From: Actinoplanes philippinensis
GTDB taxonomy: Bacteria; Actinomycetota; Actinomycetes; Mycobacteriales; Micromonosporaceae
NCBI RefSeq assembly: GCF_900113015.1
Contig: NZ_FONV01000011.1
Coordinates: forward strand, 62,001 to 126,000
DNA: 64,000 bases
Direction: 5' to 3'
The notes below the pieces were generated by a model. That model did no database searches and had not been told where the DNA came from. It was given only the letters and a program-made list of their open reading frames with translations. The position numbers were made by a program, and so were the translations under genes. This document shows, in pieces, positions 1 through 12,556 of this stretch; positions within the stretch are counted from its first letter, which is position 1, and every line of letters starts with the position of its first letter.

Positions 1-1188
1 GAACGCGGCCTGGAAGTCCCGGGTGATCAGCGTCCGGACCTTCTGCGCCTGGCCGTAGTAGGCGTCGTAGTAGCCGCTCGACAGCGCGTAGGTGCCGAGG
101 ATGATGCGCCGCTTCACCTCGGGGCCGAAGCCCTCGTCCCGGGTCAGCGACATGACCTCCTCGAGCGACCGGCTGCCGTCGTCGCCGGAGCGCAGGCCAT
201 ACCGCACGCCGTCGAAGCGAGCCAGGTTCGACGAGCACTCGCTCGGGGCGATCAGGTAGTACGCGGGCAACGCGTACTGGAAGTGCGGGCAGGACACCTC
301 GACGACCTCGGCGCCCAGCTTGACCAGCGCCTCCAGCGACTCCCGGAACGCGGCCAGCACACCGGGCTCGGAGCCGTCGCCGGCGAACTCCTTGACCAGA
401 CCCAGCTTCACGCCGGTCAGGTCACCGGTGGCGCCCCGGCGGGCGGCGGCCACCACGTCCGGCACCGGCTGCGGGATCGAGGTCGAGTCGCGCGGGTCGT
501 GGCCGGCGATCACCGCGTGCAGCAGGGCGGTGTCCTCGACGGTCCGGCCGCAGGGGCCCGGGGTGTCCAGCGAGGAGGAGAACGCGATCAGGCCGTAGCG
601 GGACGTGCCACCATACGTCGGCTTGGCGCCGACCGTGCCGGTGACCGCGCCCGGCTGACGGATCGAGCCGCCGGTGTCGGTGCCGATGGCCAGCGGGGCC
701 TCATACGCGGCGAGCGCCGCCGCCGAGCCACCGCCCGAGCCACCCGGGATGCGGCCCAGGTCCCACGGGTTGTTCGTCGGGCCGTACGCGCTGTACTCCG
801 TGGAGGAGCCCATCGCGAACTCGTCCATGTTGGTCTTGCCCAGGATCGGCATGCCGGCCGCCTTGAGCCGCTCGACGATCGTCGCGTCGTACGGCGGCGT
901 CCAGCCCTCGAGGATCTTGGACGCCGCGGTGGTCGGGAGCCCCTTGGTGGTCACCACGTCCTTGACGGCGATCGGCACGCCGGCCAGCGGGCCGGTGATC
1001 TCGCCCCGGTCGACGGCAGCGGCCGCGGCGAGCGCGCCCTCCCGGTCGACGTGCAGGAACGCGTGCACCCGCTCGTCGACGGCGTCGATGCGGTCCAGAT
1101 GGGCGGTCGCCACCTCGACGGCGGAGACCTCCCGCGAGGCGATCCTCGATGCGAGGTCGGCGGCGGAAAGCCTGGTCAGGTCACTCAC
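1..1188 (-). CDS. gatA: Glutamyl-tRNA(Gln)/aspartyl-tRNA(Asn) amidotransferase subunit A, partial (C-terminus outside window)
   Basis: GatA is the amidase of GatCAB. It releases ammonia from glutamine to convert Glu-tRNA(Gln) or Asp-tRNA(Asn) into the correctly charged tRNA. The visible 396 codons hold the amidase-signature core: the catalytic Lys in AVKDVV (about residue 75), the Gly/Ser loop GGSGGGSAA, and the nucleophile-bearing [11 protein letters not shown]. Subunits are normally about 490 residues, so roughly the last 90 are missing at the window edge. I chose the GTG at 1186-1188 because the protein then begins [12 protein letters not shown], as expected for the family, 3 bp after the gatC stop codon. 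It is cotranscribed with gatC; gatB is not in view. Confidence 0.95.
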   Translation of the reverse strand, partial: MSDLTRLSAADLASRIASREVSAVEVATAHLDRIDAVDERVHAFLHVDREGALAAAAAVDRGEITGPLAGVPIAVKDVVTTKGLPTTAASKILEGWTPPYDATIVERLKAAGMPILGKTNMDEFAMGSSTEYSAYGPTNNPWDLGRIPGGSGGGSAAALAAYEAPLAIGTDTGGSIRQPGAVTGTVGAKPTYGGTSRYGLIAFSSSLDTPGPCGRTVEDTALLHAVIAGHDPRDSTSIPQPVPDVVAAARRGATGDLTGVKLGLVKEFAGDGSEPGVLAAFRESLEALVKLGAEVVEVSCPHFQYALPAYYLIAPSECSSNLARFDGVRYGLRSGDDGSRSLEEVMSLTRDEGFGPEVKRRIILGTYALSSGYYDAYYGQAQKVRTLITRDFQAAF

Positions 1189-1191
1189 CGG

Positions 1192-1491
1192 TCAGTCCTC
1201 CTCGTCCAGGATCCGCGGCACGCGGAAGCGGCCCTCGTAGGCGTCCGGCGCGCCGGACAGCGCCGCGTCCTGCGCCAGGCTCGGCGCGGGGACGTCCTCG
1301 CGATACACGTTGGTCAGCGGGACCGAGTGCGAGGTCGGCGGGATGTCCTCCGCGGCCACCTCACCGACCCGGGCGACCGACTGCAGGATCACGTCGAGCT
1401 GGCCGGCGAATCGGTCCAGCTCCTCCTCGGTCACGGCGAGCCGCGACAGGCGCGCCAGGTGCGCTACCTCTTCGCGGGAGATGGCGGCCAT
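1192..1491 (-). CDS. gatC: Glutamyl-tRNA(Gln)/aspartyl-tRNA(Asn) amidotransferase subunit C
   Basis: GatC is the small wrapping subunit that stabilises GatA and GatB in the cytoplasmic tRNA-dependent amidotransferase. The 99-residue product has the normal length and the family opening [22 protein letters not shown] conserved ending follows, with [10 protein letters not shown] and a final acidic LDEED. The start ATG follows a purine-rich AAGGGGGCAGG ribosome binding site that almost abuts it. It is followed after 3 bp by gatA. Between it and the GGDEF/EAL gene upstream lie only 25 bp, so read-through from that gene is possible. Confidence 0.95.
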   Translation of the reverse strand: MAAISREEVAHLARLSRLAVTEEELDRFAGQLDVILQSVARVGEVAAEDIPPTSHSVPLTNVYREDVPAPSLAQDAALSGAPDAYEGRFRVPRILDEED

Positions 1492-1516
1492 CCTGCCCCC
1501 TTGCTGATTGAGTGTC

Positions 1517-3547
1517 TCAGTTACTTGACGTTGGAGATGTGCCCACAGAGTCTATTTCGCCGCGAATCCCGGGTCGGACCGGGCGGTACCGGGCCAGCCA
1601 TTCGCGCAGATCCGCGGCCGGCATCGGGCGCGCGTGGAACCAGCCCTGCGCCGTGTGACAGCCCGCGGCGGCCAGAAGACGCCAGGTCACCTCGTCCTCG
1701 ACACCTTCCGCGACGGCACGCAGGCCGAGGGCCTCGGCCAGGCCGACCACCGATCGTACGATCGCCGCGTCCCCGGAGTCACCGGCCATGCCCAGCACGA
1801 ACGAGCGGTCGATCTTGACCTCGGACAGCGGCAGCCGGCGCAGGTGCTGCAGCGACGAGTAACCGGTGCCGAAATCGTCCAGCGAGATCGCCACCCCCAT
1901 CCGGGACAGCCGGGTGGTGGTCTCCAGCACCCGGTGCGGGTCGGCCATCAGCGCGCTCTCGGTGATCTCCAGCTGCAGCAGGTCGGCGGGCACGCCGTAC
2001 CGGTCGAGGAGCGCGCCGACCCGGTCCGCGATGTCCCCGGCGTGCAGGTCACGGGCGCTCACGTTGACCGCCGCCCGCAGCGGGGCGCCGCCGTCCCGCC
2101 ACGCCGCCAGCTGCTCCACCACCTCCTCCAGCACCCGGGCGGTGAGCAGGCGCATCACCGGCGTCGGCTCGGCCGCGCGCAGCAGCTCCTCCGGCCCGAT
2201 CGTGCCGCGCCTCGGGTGCCGCCAGCGCAGCAGCGCCTCCACCCCGACCACCTCACCGGTCGCGATCGCGATCTGCGGCTGGTAATAGAGGACTATCCCG
2301 TCGTCCGGCGGCTCCCGGCGCAGCGCGGTCCGCAGGTCGGCGACCAGGCTCAGCCGGTCGGGCGTGAGCTTGGCCGCCTCCGGGCCGTGCACCGCCACCT
2401 GGTCGCCACGCTGCTTCGCCTCATACATCGCCGACTCCGCCTCGCGCAGCAGGGTGCTGCCGTCCCGGCGGCCGGACTGCAGCGCTATCCCGATCGAGGC
2501 GCTCAACTCGACCGGGGTGCCGTCCAGCGGGAACGGGCGGCTCAGCGCCTCGGTCAGGTGCTGGGCGATCCGGCGGGCCGCCGCCGGGTCCTCGACCCGG
2601 GTGGCCAGCACCGCGAACTCGTCCCCACCCAGCCGCACCACCAGATCGTGGGCCGGGACCACCCCGGTCAGCCGGTCGGCGACCCGGCTCAGCAACCGGT
2701 CGCCGGCGGCGTGGCCGAGAGCGTCGTTGACGGTGCGGAACCGGTCCAGGTCCAGCAGCAGCAGGGCGCGGCGCCGGTCGGCGGGGCGCTCGGCGATAGC
2801 GGTCTGCAGCGCTCGCCGGTTCGGCAGGCCGGTCAGCGGGTCGAACCGGGTGGCCCGCTCCGACTCGCCGGCCCAGCGGACCATCCGGTGCACGGCATGC
2901 GGGGCCAGCAGGGCCAGCGGCAGCAGGGCCGGGCTGACCAGGGTCGCCACCAGCACCACCGGGCCGAGCAGCAGCAGCGCCGCCGAGGCGAGCAGGTCGG
3001 CGTGACTGCGCCGGCGCCGGGCCGGCCCCCGGTTGTCCGAGGTGAGACCGCGGACCAGGCCGGCGACCGCGTGCCGGGCGGTGATCCAGGCGATTGCGGC
3101 CACGCAGATGACCATGGCGTCCCACAGATCGGGGCTGGAGTCGATGCGCAACCGGCCCAGGCCGGCCACTCCCGCTGCCGCGGCGAGCGCGGCCACATGC
3201 TGCAGACCCAGATGCACGGTACGCCGTAACGACTGCCGCATCCGTGCCCCGGCCACGGCCACCGCGACCAGTTGCACCGCGATCGCCGGAGCCGCGCCCC
3301 AGGCCAGCGCCACCGCGAAGGTGAAGCAGATGGACGGCAGGATCACCGCGCTGGCCCGGCGGCCGGGAACCGCATAGGGCCGGGCGTCGACCACCACGGC
3401 GAGCAGGGCCGTCGCCCAGAAGGCCGCCGGCAGCGCCGCGGGTGACCCGAGCAGCAGGGCCAGGGCCGCGACGACGGCCGAGGCCGTGGAGACGATCACC
3501 GTGCGCCGGTGCCGCCGGTCGTCCGTCCGTGGGCGAGCGGCATCCAT
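1517..3547 (-). CDS. Membrane-bound diguanylate cyclase/phosphodiesterase (GGDEF-EAL)
   Basis: Predicted cyclic-di-GMP metabolic enzyme of 676 residues. About six hydrophobic segments fill residues 20-220. A GGDEF domain follows (signature [10 protein letters not shown]) and then an EAL domain. The EAL domain keeps [12 protein letters not shown], the metal-binding [10 protein letters not shown] and KIDRSFV, so phosphodiesterase activity is plausible. The inhibitory I-site RxxD expected just before GGDEF reads PAHD, so product inhibition through that site is probably lost. I chose the ATG at 3545-3547 because GGAGGT lies 5 nt upstream; an in-frame start at 3589 has no such site. It sits between ligA and gatCA, away from any other signalling gene. 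The sensed signal is unknown. Confidence 0.93.
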   Translation of the reverse strand: MDAARPRTDDRRHRRTVIVSTASAVVAALALLLGSPAALPAAFWATALLAVVVDARPYAVPGRRASAVILPSICFTFAVALAWGAAPAIAVQLVAVAVAGARMRQSLRRTVHLGLQHVAALAAAAGVAGLGRLRIDSSPDLWDAMVICVAAIAWITARHAVAGLVRGLTSDNRGPARRRRSHADLLASAALLLLGPVVLVATLVSPALLPLALLAPHAVHRMVRWAGESERATRFDPLTGLPNRRALQTAIAERPADRRRALLLLDLDRFRTVNDALGHAAGDRLLSRVADRLTGVVPAHDLVVRLGGDEFAVLATRVEDPAAARRIAQHLTEALSRPFPLDGTPVELSASIGIALQSGRRDGSTLLREAESAMYEAKQRGDQVAVHGPEAAKLTPDRLSLVADLRTALRREPPDDGIVLYYQPQIAIATGEVVGVEALLRWRHPRRGTIGPEELLRAAEPTPVMRLLTARVLEEVVEQLAAWRDGGAPLRAAVNVSARDLHAGDIADRVGALLDRYGVPADLLQLEITESALMADPHRVLETTTRLSRMGVAISLDDFGTGYSSLQHLRRLPLSEVKIDRSFVLGMAGDSGDAAIVRSVVGLAEALGLRAVAEGVEDEVTWRLLAAAGCHTAQGWFHARPMPAADLREWLARYRPVRPGIRGEIDSVGTSPTSSN

Positions 3548-3672
3548 GCGACCTCCACGATGGCCTCGATCACCAATCGCATACACCATAGATCCATATG
3601 GGGTTTTTTGCCCTAAAGCACCTATACGTAGTTAGAAGCCCCTTACCTCTTGAACGTAGGATCCGTGACGTT

Positions 3673-6063
<2,391 letters not shown>

Positions 6064-6114
6064 TCAGGGATATCTAGGTGGCACGTTAGCCCCACCCCCT
6101 GACACTTTCCGCCC

Positions 6115-7113
6115 TCAGACCTCGGCGATCCGGCGGCCGGCCTCCGTGCACGCCGTGAGCAACGCGCGAACGTAGGCCGGCGGCGCGCCCGCCAGCCCGC
6201 ACGCCGGGGTGATCACCACCTGCTCGGGCAGGCGGGCCGCCGGGAAGCCGAGCCGCCGCCACAGGGTGCTCACCCGCTCGGCGATCTGCTTCGACTCCGG
6301 GGGCCGCGCACCGGCCGCCGGCACGGTCGGCGCCGCGCCGGCGAACAGTCCCAGCCCGGCCTCGATCGCCTCGCCCAGCGGGTCCAGCTCCTTGAGCAGC
6401 GACAGGTCGACGGCGACCGCCGTGGCGCGGGCGTCCCGGATCACCGGCAGCGGGACCTGCGGCGCACAACAGTGCACGATCACCGGGGCGTCGACGGCCT
6501 CGACCACGGTCCGCAGCCGGGACGCCGCGTCCGGGCCGTCGACCTCCCGGTACGCACTGAGGCCGCTCTCGGTCGGCACCCGCCCGGCCAGCACGGCCGG
6601 CAGCGACGGCTCGTCCAGCTGCAGCAGAACCGTGGCGCCGGGCACCCGCTTGCGCACGTCGGCGACGTGCCGGCGGAGCCCCTCGGCGAGCGAGTCGGTC
6701 AGGTCCCGGACCGCGCCCGGGTCACGCAGCATCCGGCCGCCGATCGGCAGGTCGAGGCTCGCCGCGAGGGTCCACGGCCCGGCCGACTGGATCTTGAGTG
6801 GCCCGGAGTACCCGTCGGCCTGCTCGGTGAGCTGGTCCAGGTCGCGTTCGAGCAGGTCCGCCGTACGCCGAAGGTCCTTGCCGGGTTTGGAGCTGATCTG
6901 CCACCGACCGGCGTAGAGCTGCACCGGAAGCTCCACCAGGAACCCGGCCGCACGCCCGATCATGTCCGCGCCGGGACCGCGCGCGGGCAGCTCGGGCAGA
7001 TGGGGCAGACCGGGCAGCTCACCCAGGACGATCCGCTGCGCCTCGGCGATGTCGGTGCCGGGCAGCGACCCGATGCCGGTGGCGACGCCCGGCCCCCACG
7101 GGAAGTCAGGCAT
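6115..7113 (-). CDS. MetE-like core protein (cobalamin-independent methionine synthase C-terminal family)
   Basis: This 332-residue protein belongs to the MetE/UROD-like superfamily. It corresponds to the catalytic barrel of cobalamin-independent methionine synthase, without the N-terminal half. Likely zinc ligands are visible: His and Cys in VIVHCCAP and Cys in [21 protein letters not shown] and the opening [10 protein letters not shown] are also family-like. The start is ATG at 7113, which overlaps the last 8 bp of mnmA and implies translational coupling. An in-frame start at 7212 would encode an arginine-rich stretch typical of out-of-frame mnmA sequence. Such short proteins may use a methyl donor other than methyltetrahydrofolate. 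The actual substrate cannot be read from the sequence. Confidence 0.85.
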   Translation of the reverse strand: MPDFPWGPGVATGIGSLPGTDIAEAQRIVLGELPGLPHLPELPARGPGADMIGRAAGFLVELPVQLYAGRWQISSKPGKDLRRTADLLERDLDQLTEQADGYSGPLKIQSAGPWTLAASLDLPIGGRMLRDPGAVRDLTDSLAEGLRRHVADVRKRVPGATVLLQLDEPSLPAVLAGRVPTESGLSAYREVDGPDAASRLRTVVEAVDAPVIVHCCAPQVPLPVIRDARATAVAVDLSLLKELDPLGEAIEAGLGLFAGAAPTVPAAGARPPESKQIAERVSTLWRRLGFPAARLPEQVVITPACGLAGAPPAYVRALLTACTEAGRRIAEV

Positions 7114-8194
7114 GCGTCGACGCCCGGGAACCGGCCGTGATCGTCGCCGAGCCGAGCACGATGTCGCCGGCCGGGTCGGGCCGGTAGGCCACGATCGCCT
7201 GGCCGGCGGCAACGCCCCGAGCGGGCGATTTCAGCGTCGCCACCAGAGACTCGGACGTGACCGCGACGGAGGCCCCGACGACTTCGCCGTGGGCACGGAG
7301 CTGCACCTCACAGTCCGAGATGTCCGATGAGGCGTGCCAGATCGGGCGATCCGCCGTGACCACGTCGACCGCGAGGTCCTCACGCGGCCCGACGGTCACC
7401 GTGTTGGAGACGGGAGTGATCGACAGCACATAGCGAGGGCGGCCGTCGGCGGCGGGAACCCGCAGGTCCAGGCCCTTGCGCTGGCCGACGGTGAAGCCAT
7501 ACGCCCCGTTGTGGGTGCCCAGCTTCTCCCCCGTGCGCCCGTCGACGATGTCACCCGGCGCCGACCCGAGCCGGCTCTCCAGGAACCCGCGGGTGTCGCC
7601 GTCGGAGATGAAGCAGATGTCGTGCGAGTCGGGCTTGTCGGCGACGGCCAGGCCACGCGCCGCCGCCTCGGCGCGGACCTGCTCCTTCGTCGAGTCGCCG
7701 AGCGGGAAGACCGCCCGGTCGAGCTGCGCACGGGTCAGCACGGCCAGCACGTAGGACTGATCCTTCGGCAGGTCGACACTGCGGCGCAGCAGGCCGTCGG
7801 CGCCCAGGCGGGCGTGGTGGCCGGTGACCACCGCGTCGAAGCCGAGCGCCACCGCCCGGTCCAGCACCGCGGCGAACTTGATCTTCTCGTTGCAGCGCAG
7901 GCACGGATTCGGCGTACGGCCCGCCGCATACTCGCTCACGAAGTCGTCGACCACGCTCTCGTGGAACTCCTCCGCCATGTCCCACACGTAGAACGGGATG
8001 CCGATCACGTCGGCGGCACGGCGCGCGTCGCGGGAGTCCTCCAGCGTGCAGCAGCCGCGCGCACCGGTCCGGAAGGTCTGTGGATTACGCGCCAGCGCCA
8101 GGTGCACCCCGGTGACGTCATGGCCGGCATCCCGGGCGCGGGCGGCCGCGACCGCGGAGTCGACACCACCCGACATGGCCGCAAGAACTCGCAT
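7106..8194 (-). CDS. mnmA: tRNA-uridine 2-sulfurtransferase MnmA
   Basis: MnmA installs the 2-thio group on the wobble uridine of tRNA(Lys), tRNA(Glu) and tRNA(Gln). The 362-residue protein starts with the ATP-pyrophosphatase P-loop [10 protein letters not shown]. Both catalytic cysteines are present, in [14 protein letters not shown] and in DICFISDGD, and the C-terminal beta domain is complete. It begins 9 bp after the cysteine desulfurase gene, the natural sulfur donor. It overlaps the following MetE-like gene by 8 bp. The three genes are almost certainly one transcript. Length and motifs are ordinary. Confidence 0.97.
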   Translation of the reverse strand: MRVLAAMSGGVDSAVAAARARDAGHDVTGVHLALARNPQTFRTGARGCCTLEDSRDARRAADVIGIPFYVWDMAEEFHESVVDDFVSEYAAGRTPNPCLRCNEKIKFAAVLDRAVALGFDAVVTGHHARLGADGLLRRSVDLPKDQSYVLAVLTRAQLDRAVFPLGDSTKEQVRAEAAARGLAVADKPDSHDICFISDGDTRGFLESRLGSAPGDIVDGRTGEKLGTHNGAYGFTVGQRKGLDLRVPAADGRPRYVLSITPVSNTVTVGPREDLAVDVVTADRPIWHASSDISDCEVQLRAHGEVVGASVAVTSESLVATLKSPARGVAAGQAIVAYRPDPAGDIVLGSATITAGSRASTHA

Positions 8195-8203
8195 GACGCA
8201 AGC

Positions 8204-9379
8204 CTATCCGGGCGTCTTCCAGGCCCCCGCCCGCCGGGCCCGCTCCACGGCGCCGGGCAGGGCCGCCAGGAGCGCGTCCACATCCGCCTTGGTGCTGTCG
8301 TGGCCGAGGCTGAAACGCAGCGACGACCGGGCCCGCCCGTCGTCGGCGCCCATCGCGAGCAGCACGTGGCTGGGCTGCGCCACCCCCGCCGAGCAGGCCG
8401 AACCGGTCGAGCAGTAGATCCCCTGCGCGTCCAGGAGCAGCAGCAACGCGTCGCCCTCGCAACCCGGGAAGGAGAAGTGCGCGTTGCCCGGCAGCCGGTC
8501 GGCGGGATCGCCGTTGAGAATCGCGTCCGGAATCGCGGACCGCACCCGGCCGACCAGATCGTCACGCAGCGCGGCGACCGTCACGGCGTGCTCGGCCCGC
8601 TCGGCGACCGCGGCCTCGACCGCCGTGGCGAACGCCACCACGCCCGGGGTGTCCAGCGTCCCGGACCGCACGTCCCGCTCCTGGCCGCCGCCGTGCAGCA
8701 GCGGCGTGCACGGCACGTCCCGCCCGAGCAGCAGCGCGCCCACGCCGACCGGCCCGCCCACCTTGTGCCCGGTGAGGGTCAGGGCGGCGGCCCCGCTGCC
8801 GGCGAAGTCGACCGGAACCTGCCCGACCGCCTGCACCGCGTCGGTGTGAAACGGCACACCCGCGCGCGCCGCGATCGCCGCCAGCTCGGCCACCGGCTGC
8901 ACCGTGCCGACCTCGTTGTTGGCCCACTGCACGCTCACCACGGCGATCTCGTCACCGTGCGCGGCCACCAGCGCGGCGAACGCCGCCGGATCGACCCGCC
9001 CGGCCCCGTCCACCGGCTGCAGGACGATCTCCGCGCCCTCGTGCCGCCCGAGCCACTCGACCGCATCCAGAACGGCGTGGTGCTCCACCGCCGACGCGAC
9101 CACACGCCGCTTTCGCGGATCGGCATCGCGGCGCGCCCAGAAGATCCCCTTGGCAGCAAGATTGTCCGCTTCGGTGCCTCCCCCGGTGAACACCACCTCG
9201 GACGGCCGCGCACCCAGCGCCGCGGCGATCCGCTCCCGCGACTCCTCCACCAGCCGCCGGGCGCCCCGCCCCGCCGCATGCAGCGACGACGGATTTCCAA
9301 GCTCACGGGCCGCCGCGACATAGGCGTCGAGCGCGGCGGGAAGCATCGGCGTGGTAGCCGCATGATCGAGGTAGGCCAT
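8204..9379 (-). CDS. Cysteine desulfurase (NifS/IscS family, class V aminotransferase fold)
   Basis: A PLP enzyme that converts cysteine to alanine and passes persulfide sulfur to acceptors; here the evident acceptor is MnmA next door. Visible marks are the N-terminal [11 protein letters not shown], the PLP lysine in LTGHKVGGP, and the catalytic cysteine loop [20 protein letters not shown]. The 391-residue length is normal. I chose the ATG at 9377-9379, giving [10 protein letters not shown]; the alternative 9 bp upstream adds MRA without a better ribosome site. A candidate -10 box (TAAGCT at 9393-9388) lies 8 nt before this start. Confidence 0.95.
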   Translation of the reverse strand: MAYLDHAATTPMLPAALDAYVAAARELGNPSSLHAAGRGARRLVEESRERIAAALGARPSEVVFTGGGTEADNLAAKGIFWARRDADPRKRRVVASAVEHHAVLDAVEWLGRHEGAEIVLQPVDGAGRVDPAAFAALVAAHGDEIAVVSVQWANNEVGTVQPVAELAAIAARAGVPFHTDAVQAVGQVPVDFAGSGAAALTLTGHKVGGPVGVGALLLGRDVPCTPLLHGGGQERDVRSGTLDTPGVVAFATAVEAAVAERAEHAVTVAALRDDLVGRVRSAIPDAILNGDPADRLPGNAHFSFPGCEGDALLLLLDAQGIYCSTGSACSAGVAQPSHVLLAMGADDGRARSSLRFSLGHDSTKADVDALLAALPGAVERARRAGAWKTPG

Positions 9380-9387
9380 CGCCCTCA

Positions 9388-9393
9388 AGCTTA
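9388..9393 (-). promoter_or_regulatory. Candidate -10 box of the cysteine desulfurase/mnmA transcript
   Basis: On the minus strand the hexamer TAAGCT fits the actinobacterial -10 pattern TANNNT. It ends 8 nt before the start codon, so the mRNA would have little or no leader. No convincing -35 box is visible. Confidence 0.35.
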
Positions 9394-9604
9394 GGCCGTC
9401 CTCCGGTCACCGCCCGCGCGCGTCCTCCCCCAGAAGATCAACACCACACCCCTCCGCCGGTACGGCCACCCCGCCCCCGACCGCAACCCACAGGTCTCGC
9501 CGATCCCCCGCGAGGTGGCTGCCCGCTCCCGGCCGACCCACGCCCGCCGGGCCGAATGCGGTGGCCACGCGATGGGCGGCGGGTGGCGTACCCCACAAAA
9601 CGGA

Positions 9605-9632
9605 ACGGCCCGGCGGAGAACCGCCGGGCCGT
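9605..9632 (-). terminator. Rho-independent terminator of etfBA
   Basis: Perfect 12-bp inverted repeat (ACGGCCCGGCGG / CCGCCGGGCCGT) with an AGAA loop, 15 bp after the etfA stop. Read on the minus strand it is followed within a few bases by TTTTG, as expected for an intrinsic terminator. It separates etfBA from the cysteine desulfurase cluster. The remaining bases to 9380 hold no gene I can support. Confidence 0.85.
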
Positions 9633-9647
9633 GACCACATGCTGGTG

Positions 9648-10580
9648 TTACTTGCGCTTGCGGATCTCGTCGGCCGCCTGCGGGACCACCTTGAACAGGT
9701 CGCCGACCACGCCGAAGTCGGCGAGTTCGAAGATCGGGGCCTCGGCGTCCTTGTTGACCGCGACGATCGTCTTGGACGTCTGCATGCCGGCCCGGTGCTG
9801 GATCGCGCCGGAGATGCCGAGCGCCACGTAGAGCTGCGGCGACACCGTCTTGCCGGTCTGGCCGACCTGGAACTGGTGCGGGTAGTAGCCCGAGTCGACC
9901 GCCGCGCGGGACGCGCCGACCGCGCCGCCGAGCAGGTCGGCCAGCTCCTCGACCAGCTTGAAGTTGTCGGCGTTGCCGACGCCGCGGCCGCCGGAGACCA
10001 CGATGCCGGCCTCGGTGAGCTCGGGGCGCGAGCCCTTCTGCTCGGCGACCCGCTCGACGACCCTGGTCAGCTTGTCGGTCTCGGAGGCGGCGACGGTGAC
10101 CTGCTCGACGGCGGGTGACGCGGCGGCGGGCTCCGGGGTGACCGAGTTCGGGCGGACGGTGACGATCGGCAGGCCCTTGGTCACCTTGGACTTGACGAGC
10201 GCCGAACCGGCGAACACGGCCTGGGTGGCGGTGCCGTCGGCGGCGACCTCGACCGCGTCGGTGAGCAGGCCGTTGTCCAGCTTGATCGCCAGGCGGGCGG
10301 CGATCTCCTTGCCCTCCTGAGTGGAGGCGAGCAACACGGCGGCCGGCTGCACCTGCTGCACGAGCGAGGCGATCACGGTGGCCTTGGGGGCGACCAGGTA
10401 ACCCTCGACGTCCTCACCGGACGCCGCGTAGATCTTCTCCGCGCCGTACTCACCGAGCTTGGCGGTGTCGGCCTCGCCGAACACCACGGCCGAGACTGAC
10501 CCGAGTCCACGGGCGATCGTCAGCAGCTCGAGGGTGACCTTCTTGACGCCGTTCTCGACGACGACCAGTACTTCAGCCAT
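9648..10580 (-). CDS. etfA: Electron transfer flavoprotein alpha subunit
   Basis: EtfA binds FAD and with EtfB carries electrons from acyl-CoA dehydrogenases to the respiratory chain. The 310-residue product has the expected N-terminal [14 protein letters not shown]. The conserved FAD domain is present at the C-terminus ([20 protein letters not shown], then [13 protein letters not shown]). It follows etfB by 20 bp, and a strong terminator lies just beyond its stop. The acyl-CoA genes elsewhere in the window are plausible functional partners. Confidence 0.97.
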   Translation of the reverse strand: MAEVLVVVENGVKKVTLELLTIARGLGSVSAVVFGEADTAKLGEYGAEKIYAASGEDVEGYLVAPKATVIASLVQQVQPAAVLLASTQEGKEIAARLAIKLDNGLLTDAVEVAADGTATQAVFAGSALVKSKVTKGLPIVTVRPNSVTPEPAAASPAVEQVTVAASETDKLTRVVERVAEQKGSRPELTEAGIVVSGGRGVGNADNFKLVEELADLLGGAVGASRAAVDSGYYPHQFQVGQTGKTVSPQLYVALGISGAIQHRAGMQTSKTIVAVNKDAEAPIFELADFGVVGDLFKVVPQAADEIRKRK

Positions 10581-10600
10581 TTTTCGCTATCCCCTCGGAC

Positions 10601-11377
10601 TCAGACGAACTTCTCGGAGGCGAGGTACGAGACGAGCTGCTCGCCACCGTTGCCCTCGTCGACGACCTTGGCGCCACCGGTGCGGGCCGGGCGCTTGTTG
10701 AACTCCAGCACCTGGCTGGTGGCGCCGGCGAAGCCGACCTCGTCACCGGAGATGCCCAGGTCGCCCAGGGTGAGCGCCTGCACCGGCTTCTTCTTGGCGG
10801 CCATGATGCCCTTGAAGGACGGGTACCGCGGCTCGTTGATGGTGTCCCACACGCTGACGATCGCGGGCGTGGCGGCCGTGACGACCTCGTAGCCCTCGTC
10901 GGTCTGCCGCTCGACGGTCAGCTGCGAGCCGTCCACGGTGAGCTTGCGGGCGCCGGTGAGCGCGGCCACACCGAGCAGCTCGGCCAGCATGTGCGGGACG
11001 ACCTGGACGCGGCCGTCGGTGGACTCGGCGCCGCTGAGGATCAGGTCGGGGCTCAGGGTGCGCAGCGCGGCGGCGAGCACCTTGGAGGTGGCGACCGCAC
11101 AGGAGCCGTGCAGGGCGTCGTCCTGGACGTGGACGGCCTTGTCGGGTCCCATGGAGAGGGCCTTGCGGATGGAGTCGGTCGCGCCGGCCGGGCCGACGGT
11201 GAGGACGGTCACCTCGCCGCCGTGCGCCTCTTTGATCTTCAACGCCTCCTCGATGGCGTACTCGTCCATCTCGTTGATGACGTTGCTCGACGAGGCCCGG
11301 TCCACCGAGAAATCAGCGCTAAGGGTGCGCTCGGCACCGGAGTCGGGCACCTGCTTCACCAGTACGACGATGTTCAT
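10601..11377 (-). CDS. etfB: Electron transfer flavoprotein beta subunit
   Basis: EtfB is the AMP-binding partner of EtfA. The 258-residue protein begins MNIVVLVKQVPDSGAERTL and contains the family block NEMDEYAIEEALKIKE and an intact nucleotide-binding core. The ATG at 11377 is preceded by AGGAGCGCG at proper spacing. A start 33 bp upstream would add residues unlike any EtfB. It is the first gene of the etfBA operon. The 198 bp upstream, shared with the divergent small gene at 11576, must hold its promoter, but I could not pick a convincing one. Confidence 0.96.
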   Translation of the reverse strand: MNIVVLVKQVPDSGAERTLSADFSVDRASSSNVINEMDEYAIEEALKIKEAHGGEVTVLTVGPAGATDSIRKALSMGPDKAVHVQDDALHGSCAVATSKVLAAALRTLSPDLILSGAESTDGRVQVVPHMLAELLGVAALTGARKLTVDGSQLTVERQTDEGYEVVTAATPAIVSVWDTINEPRYPSFKGIMAAKKKPVQALTLGDLGISGDEVGFAGATSQVLEFNKRPARTGGAKVVDEGNGGEQLVSYLASEKFV

Positions 11378-11575
11378 CGCGCTCCTACGACCCTCCTGTA
11401 TTGAACGCACCGTTGCGGTCGACCCTGTCCTTCAGCGCCGGAACGATGCCGGGGCGGCGGACATGTCAGCCAGGTTACCCGCCAGTAGCTTCACTGTTGC
11501 CGGCCACCCAGAGTGACACACCTCACCCGCATGGCGATCTCGATCGCTACAGTGGGCGATGAGGAGGTGTCAGAC

Positions 11576-11782
11576 ATGTCCGGGCAAAACGTCTCACTTG
11601 TGGAGGGCATGAACCCATCCACGACCCATACTCCCTCACGCCCCGATCAACCGAAGCCGCAGTCCCATGGTCGAGCGGGCCCCGACTCACCATGGTGCCT
11701 GTGCGGACGGCCCCGGGAAGCCTGCGTGAGTGACGAAGTCCGCAATCTCTGGCACCACCTTCTTGACCCGATAGGTCAATAA
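11576..11782 (+). CDS. Small hypothetical protein with a Cys-x-Cys-Gly motif
   Basis: A 68-residue product I do not recognise. The ATG at 11576 is preceded by GAGGAGG 7 nt upstream, a strong ribosome binding site that supports real translation. The N-terminal half is polar and proline-rich. The C-terminal half holds WCLCGRPREACVSDEV, with three cysteines that could bind a metal, then a short Trp/His/Leu segment. It ends 8 bp before the first DUF202 gene and probably heads that transcript. Upstream, TACAGT near 11550 fits a -10 box but has no obvious -35 partner. No function is inferred. Confidence 0.5.
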   Translation: MSGQNVSLVEGMNPSTTHTPSRPDQPKPQSHGRAGPDSPWCLCGRPREACVSDEVRNLWHHLLDPIGQ

Positions 11783-11790
11783 TCGGCAGC

Positions 11791-12165
11791 GTGTTCGGTG
11801 GGCTGAGGCAATGGTTCGACACGTCAGAGACCGGCAAGACCCCCGACTATCGCTTCTCGCTCGCCAATGAGCGCACCTTCCTCGCCTGGATCCGCACCGG
11901 CCTGGCCCTGCTCGCCGGCGGGCTGGCCTGCGCACAGTTCCTGCCCCCGCTGCCGGTGGCCCACCTCCGCGAGATCATCGCCGTCCTGCTGCTGGTGCTC
12001 GGCGCGCTGGTCGCGTTACGGGCCGTCGACCACTGGGCGCGCACCGAGCGCGCGATGCGGCTGGGCACGGATCTGCCGCGGTCCCGGTTCCCGGCGGTGC
12101 TGGCGATGGCGGTGGCGGCCGGCGCCGTGGTGATCATCGTCGCGGTCCTGATCCAGGTGTTCTGA
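11791..12165 (+). CDS. DUF202 (YidH-type) membrane protein
   Basis: The 124-residue protein carries the DUF202 signature LANERTFLAWIRTGLALLAGG at residues 25-45. Three hydrophobic segments follow (about 36-52, 60-80, 104-122) with a basic loop RAVDHWARTERAM between. The start is GTG at 11791, the only start that keeps the conserved aromatic N-terminus. Its stop overlaps the start of the next gene in the sequence TGATG. DUF202 proteins are small inner-membrane proteins of unknown function. Confidence 0.85.
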   Translation: MFGGLRQWFDTSETGKTPDYRFSLANERTFLAWIRTGLALLAGGLACAQFLPPLPVAHLREIIAVLLLVLGALVALRAVDHWARTERAMRLGTDLPRSRFPAVLAMAVAAGAVVIIVAVLIQVF

Positions 12166-12518
12166 TGAGCGGCCCCTGCGCCGAGCACGTCCGGGACCCG
12201 GGGGCGTGTGCGGGCGTCCGCCGTGACCCGGGCGCCTCCGCCGAGCGGACCCGGCTCGCGTGGCGACGTACCGGTCTGTCCGCGGCGGCGGTGGCGTTGC
12301 TCACCGTGCGGCCCGCGTTCGCGCCCGGCGCCGGACCGGCCGAGTGGCTCCTCGCCGCCGCCGCGATGGCCGTCTGGGCCGCGGTCGTCGGCATCGCGCT
12401 GTACCGGGGACGCGATCTGCGGACGCGATTCCCGAGCCCGGCGCCACGGCCTGTCCGTGCCTACGCCGTCCTGGTGGCGGCTCTGGCGGTGCTCGGCTGT
12501 GGGGTTGTCATGCTCTGA
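12165..12518 (+). CDS. Second DUF202-like membrane protein
   Basis: A 117-residue membrane protein translationally coupled to the preceding DUF202 gene. Residues 27-40 (AERTRLAWRRTGLS) are a reduced form of the same motif, and three hydrophobic helices follow. The first 25 residues are cysteine- and proline-containing and differ from the neighbour. The paired arrangement of one longer and one divergent DUF202 protein suggests a hetero-oligomer; that is inference. No catalytic residues are visible. Confidence 0.75.
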   Translation: MSGPCAEHVRDPGACAGVRRDPGASAERTRLAWRRTGLSAAAVALLTVRPAFAPGAGPAEWLLAAAAMAVWAAVVGIALYRGRDLRTRFPSPAPRPVRAYAVLVAALAVLGCGVVML

Positions 12519-12556
12519 TCGTCGCCGTCCCGGCGCGGGAGAGGCATCATTGCGGC

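Noticed and set aside
9407-9640. 77-codon minus-strand open frame between etfA and the cysteine desulfurase
   Set aside because: It runs through the etfBA terminator hairpin, has no ribosome site and no conserved features.
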